DNA of 64,000 nucleotides, from assembly GCF_014655715.1 (NCBI RefSeq), contig NZ_BNBM01000014.1:203101-267100 (forward strand), in the 5' to 3' direction. Below the pieces are notes generated by a model. That model saw nothing but the letters and a program-made list of their open reading frames with translations, did no database searches and was not told the DNA's origin. Below are positions 61,670 through 64,000 of the stretch, piece after piece (within the stretch, counting starts at the first letter, position 1; each line of letters opens with the position of its first letter). A program made the translations under genes and the position numbers. Origin of the DNA: Streptomyces lanatus. Its GTDB lineage: Bacteria > Actinomycetota > Actinomycetes > Streptomycetales > Streptomycetaceae.

Positions 61670-61746
61670 CTCGGCACGTTGTGGTCACCTCACTCAATAG
61701 GGTGACTTCTCCGGGTGATCTGGTACTTCCGGACTATCTCCCGACA

Positions 61747-61780
61747 GAATCGGACCGGCCTTTCGGGGTCGGTCCGATTC
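61747..61780 (+). terminator. Perfect hairpin after pheT
   Basis: GAATCGGACCG (61747-61757) pairs with CGGTCCGATTC (61770-61780), 78 nt after the pheT stop codon and before the phosphatase ATG. It has no U-tract, so it is a likely but weak terminator. Its place argues against the phosphatase starting upstream at 61715. Confidence 0.65.
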
Positions 61781-61813
61781 CGCGTTGTCAGGGCCTATTG
61801 GGGGGCCATCGGA

Positions 61814-62869
61814 ATGTTCCGCTTCAAGGCTCGGGTTCCCCGCAAGGTGCTGGCACTGGGGCTGCCCACCGCCTGGGGTGCGATGGCGATCACGTACAAG
61901 TTGGCGTGCCCGCTGGCGCAGCAGGACAGCCTCGGTGCCCGGGTCGTCACCAGCGCCGTCTTCTTCGCCGTGGGGACCGGGCTGGTGCTGCATGTGCGGC
62001 AGGCCCTGGTCCGCGAACTTCGGCAGGTGCGTGAGGTCGCGGGTGCCGCACAGAGTGCGCTGCTACGGCCGCTGCCGTCGCGCATCGACGGGCTGAACGT
62101 CGCCGCCGCACAGCGCTCCGCGGATCGCGGTGCGTGGGTCGGCGGTGACCTGTACGAGGTCATCGCCACCGAGCACGGCGTGCGCGCGGTGATGGGCGAC
62201 GTACGGGGCCATGGCGTCGCCGCCCTCGGCACGGTCGCCGCCGTCCTCGGCGCCTTCCGGGAGGCCGTCCATGACGAGCCCGACCTCGGCCGGGTGCTGC
62301 GCAGACTGGACCGGGCGCTGGCCCGGCACCTGCGCGACGACGCGAGCTCCGAGGAGTTCGTCACCGTACTGCTCCTGGAGATCAGTCGGGACGGCGAGAT
62401 CACCGCGCTCAACTGCGGCCACCCGTGGCCGTATCTGCTGAGCGGCACGATCGTGGAACCACTGGCTCGCGCCGATCCCCTTCCACCCCTGGGCCTGTTC
62501 CCCCTACCGACGGAACTGCCACCGGTGCCTTGTGGCTCCCTGCTCCCCGGCGACTCCCTCGTCCTGTACACGGACGGCGTCGAGGACGCGAGGGATGGAA
62601 GGGGCCGGTTCTTTTCGCTGCAAGCGGCGCTTGTCGGCGTCGTACGAGAATCGCCGATCACTCCTCAAGCCATCCTGCGCACGCTCTTCACCGCACTCCT
62701 GCGCCACTCAAGAGGCAGGCCGGCAGACGACATAGCCCTACTGGTCCTACGGAACGATCGAACCCTGGTTGACTGCAACCCCTTAGGGGCGCGGGGCTGT
62801 GACATGGGCGGCTCCGCCGCCGGGGCGCGACCAGCCACGATGAACCCGCAACCGACCAACCACCTTTAG
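61814..62869 (+). CDS. PP2C/SpoIIE-type phosphatase, repeat-derived tail with TTA codon
   Basis: This is a protein of about 351 aa with two N-terminal membrane helices (about 12-30 and 40-60), a short linker and a SpoIIE/RsbU-type phosphatase domain (about 85-310). Metal-site motifs are GGDLYEVI, MGDVRGHGV, CGHPWPYLL and LVLYTDGVEDARD. Such enzymes dephosphorylate anti-anti-sigma factors. The final 30 or so residues (from DCNPLGARGC) are encoded by a repeat element and include TTA at 62783-62785. The ATG at 61814 is chosen because the longer GTG start (61715) would run through the pheT hairpin. Confidence 0.88.
   Translation: MFRFKARVPRKVLALGLPTAWGAMAITYKLACPLAQQDSLGARVVTSAVFFAVGTGLVLHVRQALVRELRQVREVAGAAQSALLRPLPSRIDGLNVAAAQRSADRGAWVGGDLYEVIATEHGVRAVMGDVRGHGVAALGTVAAVLGAFREAVHDEPDLGRVLRRLDRALARHLRDDASSEEFVTVLLLEISRDGEITALNCGHPWPYLLSGTIVEPLARADPLPPLGLFPLPTELPPVPCGSLLPGDSLVLYTDGVEDARDGRGRFFSLQAALVGVVRESPITPQAILRTLFTALLRHSRGRPADDIALLVLRNDRTLVDCNPLGARGCDMGGSAAGARPATMNPQPTNHL
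62775..62866. repeat. Streptomyces-type GC-rich repeat overlapping the phosphatase 3' end
   Basis: A segment beginning CCCCTTAGGGGCGCGGGGCTG contains GGCTG/CAGCC outer arms (about 62795-62799 and 62832-62836) and an inner GGCGG-CT-CCGCC stem (62807-62818). The same wording is frequent in Streptomyces intergenic DNA (from memory). Here it supplies the last codons and stop of the phosphatase gene. Confidence 0.7.
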
Positions 62870-63078
62870 GCCAACGGCGATCAGTCGCACCGCCACGCCG
62901 GCGGAGCCATCCGCCCAGCCACGGAGTGTCGGGCAGGCAGCTGGGCGGACGGCGGGTGCGGGCCGTCGCACTGTACGAGGGGGAGCCGACGGCCCGGCCG
63001 GCCTCTTGCGAGGCATTTAAGTCAACCGGTCGGAAACTCTCTGCAACAGCGCGCGCACACTGCGGATTCGAGCACTCC

Positions 63079-63107
63079 GTTCACACCCCGTGTGAACCGG
63101 TTCGCAC
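63079..63107 (+). promoter_or_regulatory. Perfect palindrome and third half-site upstream of the NsdA-like gene
   Basis: GTTCACAC-CCC-GTGTGAAC (63079-63097) is a perfect eight-bp inverted repeat. GTTCGCAC (63100-63107) repeats the left arm with one change. It lies 46 nt before the start codon, a good operator position. Confidence 0.72.
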
Positions 63108-63142
63108 TACTCTGTCGGCACCGAGCCACCCGGGGGGCATCC

Positions 63143-64000
63143 ATGCAGCCCAACACTCTGCTCGACGCGATCCTGGACGAGGCGGGGATCTCGCACGCGG
63201 GGCTGGCAGCACACGTGAACCAGGCGGGGCGGGCGCGTGGCCTCGCGCTGAGATACGAACACACCGCCGTCGCACGGTGGTTGAAGGGGCAGCGGCCACG
63301 CGGCCAGGTGCCCGACCTGATCTGCGAGGTGCTGGCCGGCCGGCTGCACCGTACCGTCACGCTCGACGACATCGGTCTCGGCGTGCCCGGTGAACCCAAC
63401 TCCGCGCACACCAGCTCGCTGTCCGGCTTCGTCGAGCGGGCCACCGCCCTGTGGCGCTCCGACGAGCAGCAGCGGCCGCACATCCTGGGCGCACCCGCGG
63501 TCACCGGCACGCCGGCCGTGATGCCGGTGTGGGAGTGGGAGAACCCGCCCGAGGATGTGGATGTGTCGCGTGGGGGGCGGCATCGGGTCACGCCTGGGGA
63601 TCTCGACATGCTGCGGGCCGCCCGTACGCACTACGAGCAGATGTACCGCAAGGCCGGTGGCATAGCGACCCGTACCCGGATCGTCGGATTCCTCAATGCC
63701 GAGGCCGCGCCGCTGCTGCGGGGCAGCTACACCGACGCGACCGGGCGTCAACTGCACCGGGCCACGGGCGGGTTGGTGGCGATCGCCGGGATCTGCGCGT
63801 ACGACTCCGACGCGCACGGCCTCGCCCAGCGGTACTTCCACCAGGCGCTGCGGCTCGCGAAGGCCAGTGGGGACAGAGGGCTGGGCGCCTACGTCATCGC
63901 GCTGCTCGTCAACCAGGCGCTGTTCATGCGGGAGTTCCGGCAGGCCGTCGCCTTCGCGGAGGCCGCGCTGCGGGCGGCCGGCAAGCACATCACCCCGGCG
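63143..64000 (+). CDS. NsdA-like helix-turn-helix/TPR regulator, truncated by the window end
   Basis: At least 286 codons are open to the end of the window with no stop. The N-terminus (LLDAILDEAGISHAGLAAHVNQAGRARG, then RYEHTAVARWLKGQRPRGQVPDLI) is an XRE-like DNA-binding domain of the type found in the Streptomyces sporulation and antibiotic regulator NsdA and paralogues. Later residues (about 200-286) look like TPR-type helical repeats (AQRYFHQALRLAKASGDRGLGAYVIALL). The ATG at 63143 follows a weak GGGGGG. It is probably a developmental regulator, and which paralogue it is cannot be decided. Confidence 0.85.
   Translation, partial: MQPNTLLDAILDEAGISHAGLAAHVNQAGRARGLALRYEHTAVARWLKGQRPRGQVPDLICEVLAGRLHRTVTLDDIGLGVPGEPNSAHTSSLSGFVERATALWRSDEQQRPHILGAPAVTGTPAVMPVWEWENPPEDVDVSRGGRHRVTPGDLDMLRAARTHYEQMYRKAGGIATRTRIVGFLNAEAAPLLRGSYTDATGRQLHRATGGLVAIAGICAYDSDAHGLAQRYFHQALRLAKASGDRGLGAYVIALLVNQALFMREFRQAVAFAEAALRAAGKHITPA

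Noticed and set aside
61715..61813. GTG at 61715 as the start of the PP2C-type phosphatase
   Set aside because: It has no ribosome site, and the added sequence runs through the perfect hairpin after pheT.

Overview
The window is chromosomal DNA from a Streptomyces species or a very close relative. The evidence is its very high GC content with strong third-position GC bias, GTG and TTG starts behind GGAGG-type ribosome sites, the actinobacterial Pup-proteasome genes, a conservon (cvn) operon with a P450, and rare in-frame TTA codons. From memory, gene order and protein sequences match the S. coelicolor segment running from the proteasome genes to pheST, so much of it is syntenic core. No tRNA, rRNA, CRISPR array, complete insertion sequence or prophage was recognised.

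Region 1 (1-21 kb) is protein turnover and export. It holds a secreted DxDGDG protein, a ferredoxin, the proteasomal ATPase arc, dop, pup, an endonuclease VII-like gene, prcB and prcA. A LacI regulator and a divergent MFS transporter come next, then the Pup ligase pafA, two FKBP isomerases, pafB and pafC, two small proteins, tatA, tatC and the Ski2-like helicase helY. Pup is ligated by PafA, removed by Dop, and tagged proteins are unfolded by ARC into the PrcBA core. PafBC is the DNA-damage regulator usually linked to these genes. A HelD-like helicase gene follows, apparently split by a frameshift.

Region 2 (22-31 kb) is the accessory, developmental part. A four-gene conservon (kinase-like, roadblock, DUF742 and small GTPase proteins) is followed by a P450 whose K-helix reads EQSLW instead of ExxR, as in the CYP157 family. 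A convergent pseudouridine synthase and about 860 bp without a clear gene separate this from a class I terpene synthase. cvnC carries a TTA codon.

Region 3 (31-53 kb) is transport and metabolism. It contains a siderophore-interacting protein behind an iron box, a 5'-3' exonuclease, a betaine-type ABC importer with a fused permease and binding protein, an XRE-cupin regulator with a BtuF-like protein, and a TDT transporter divergent from a LysR regulator. A probable ethanolamine/polyamine cluster follows (gamma-glutamyl hydrolase, permease, GntR regulator, GlnA4-like synthetase, aldehyde dehydrogenase, SDR). Then come a DUF2510 protein, a PLP enzyme, a proline-rich membrane protein coupled to a mycosin-like protease, a beta-lactamase-like protein, an SseB-like protein and a DUF1844 protein.

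Region 4 (54-64 kb) is translation and regulation: infC with a structured leader and apparent AUC start, rpmI, rplT, a SpoU methyltransferase, an orphan histidine kinase with a TTA codon, pheS and pheT, a PP2C-type phosphatase whose tail is encoded by a repeat, and a regulator truncated by the window end.
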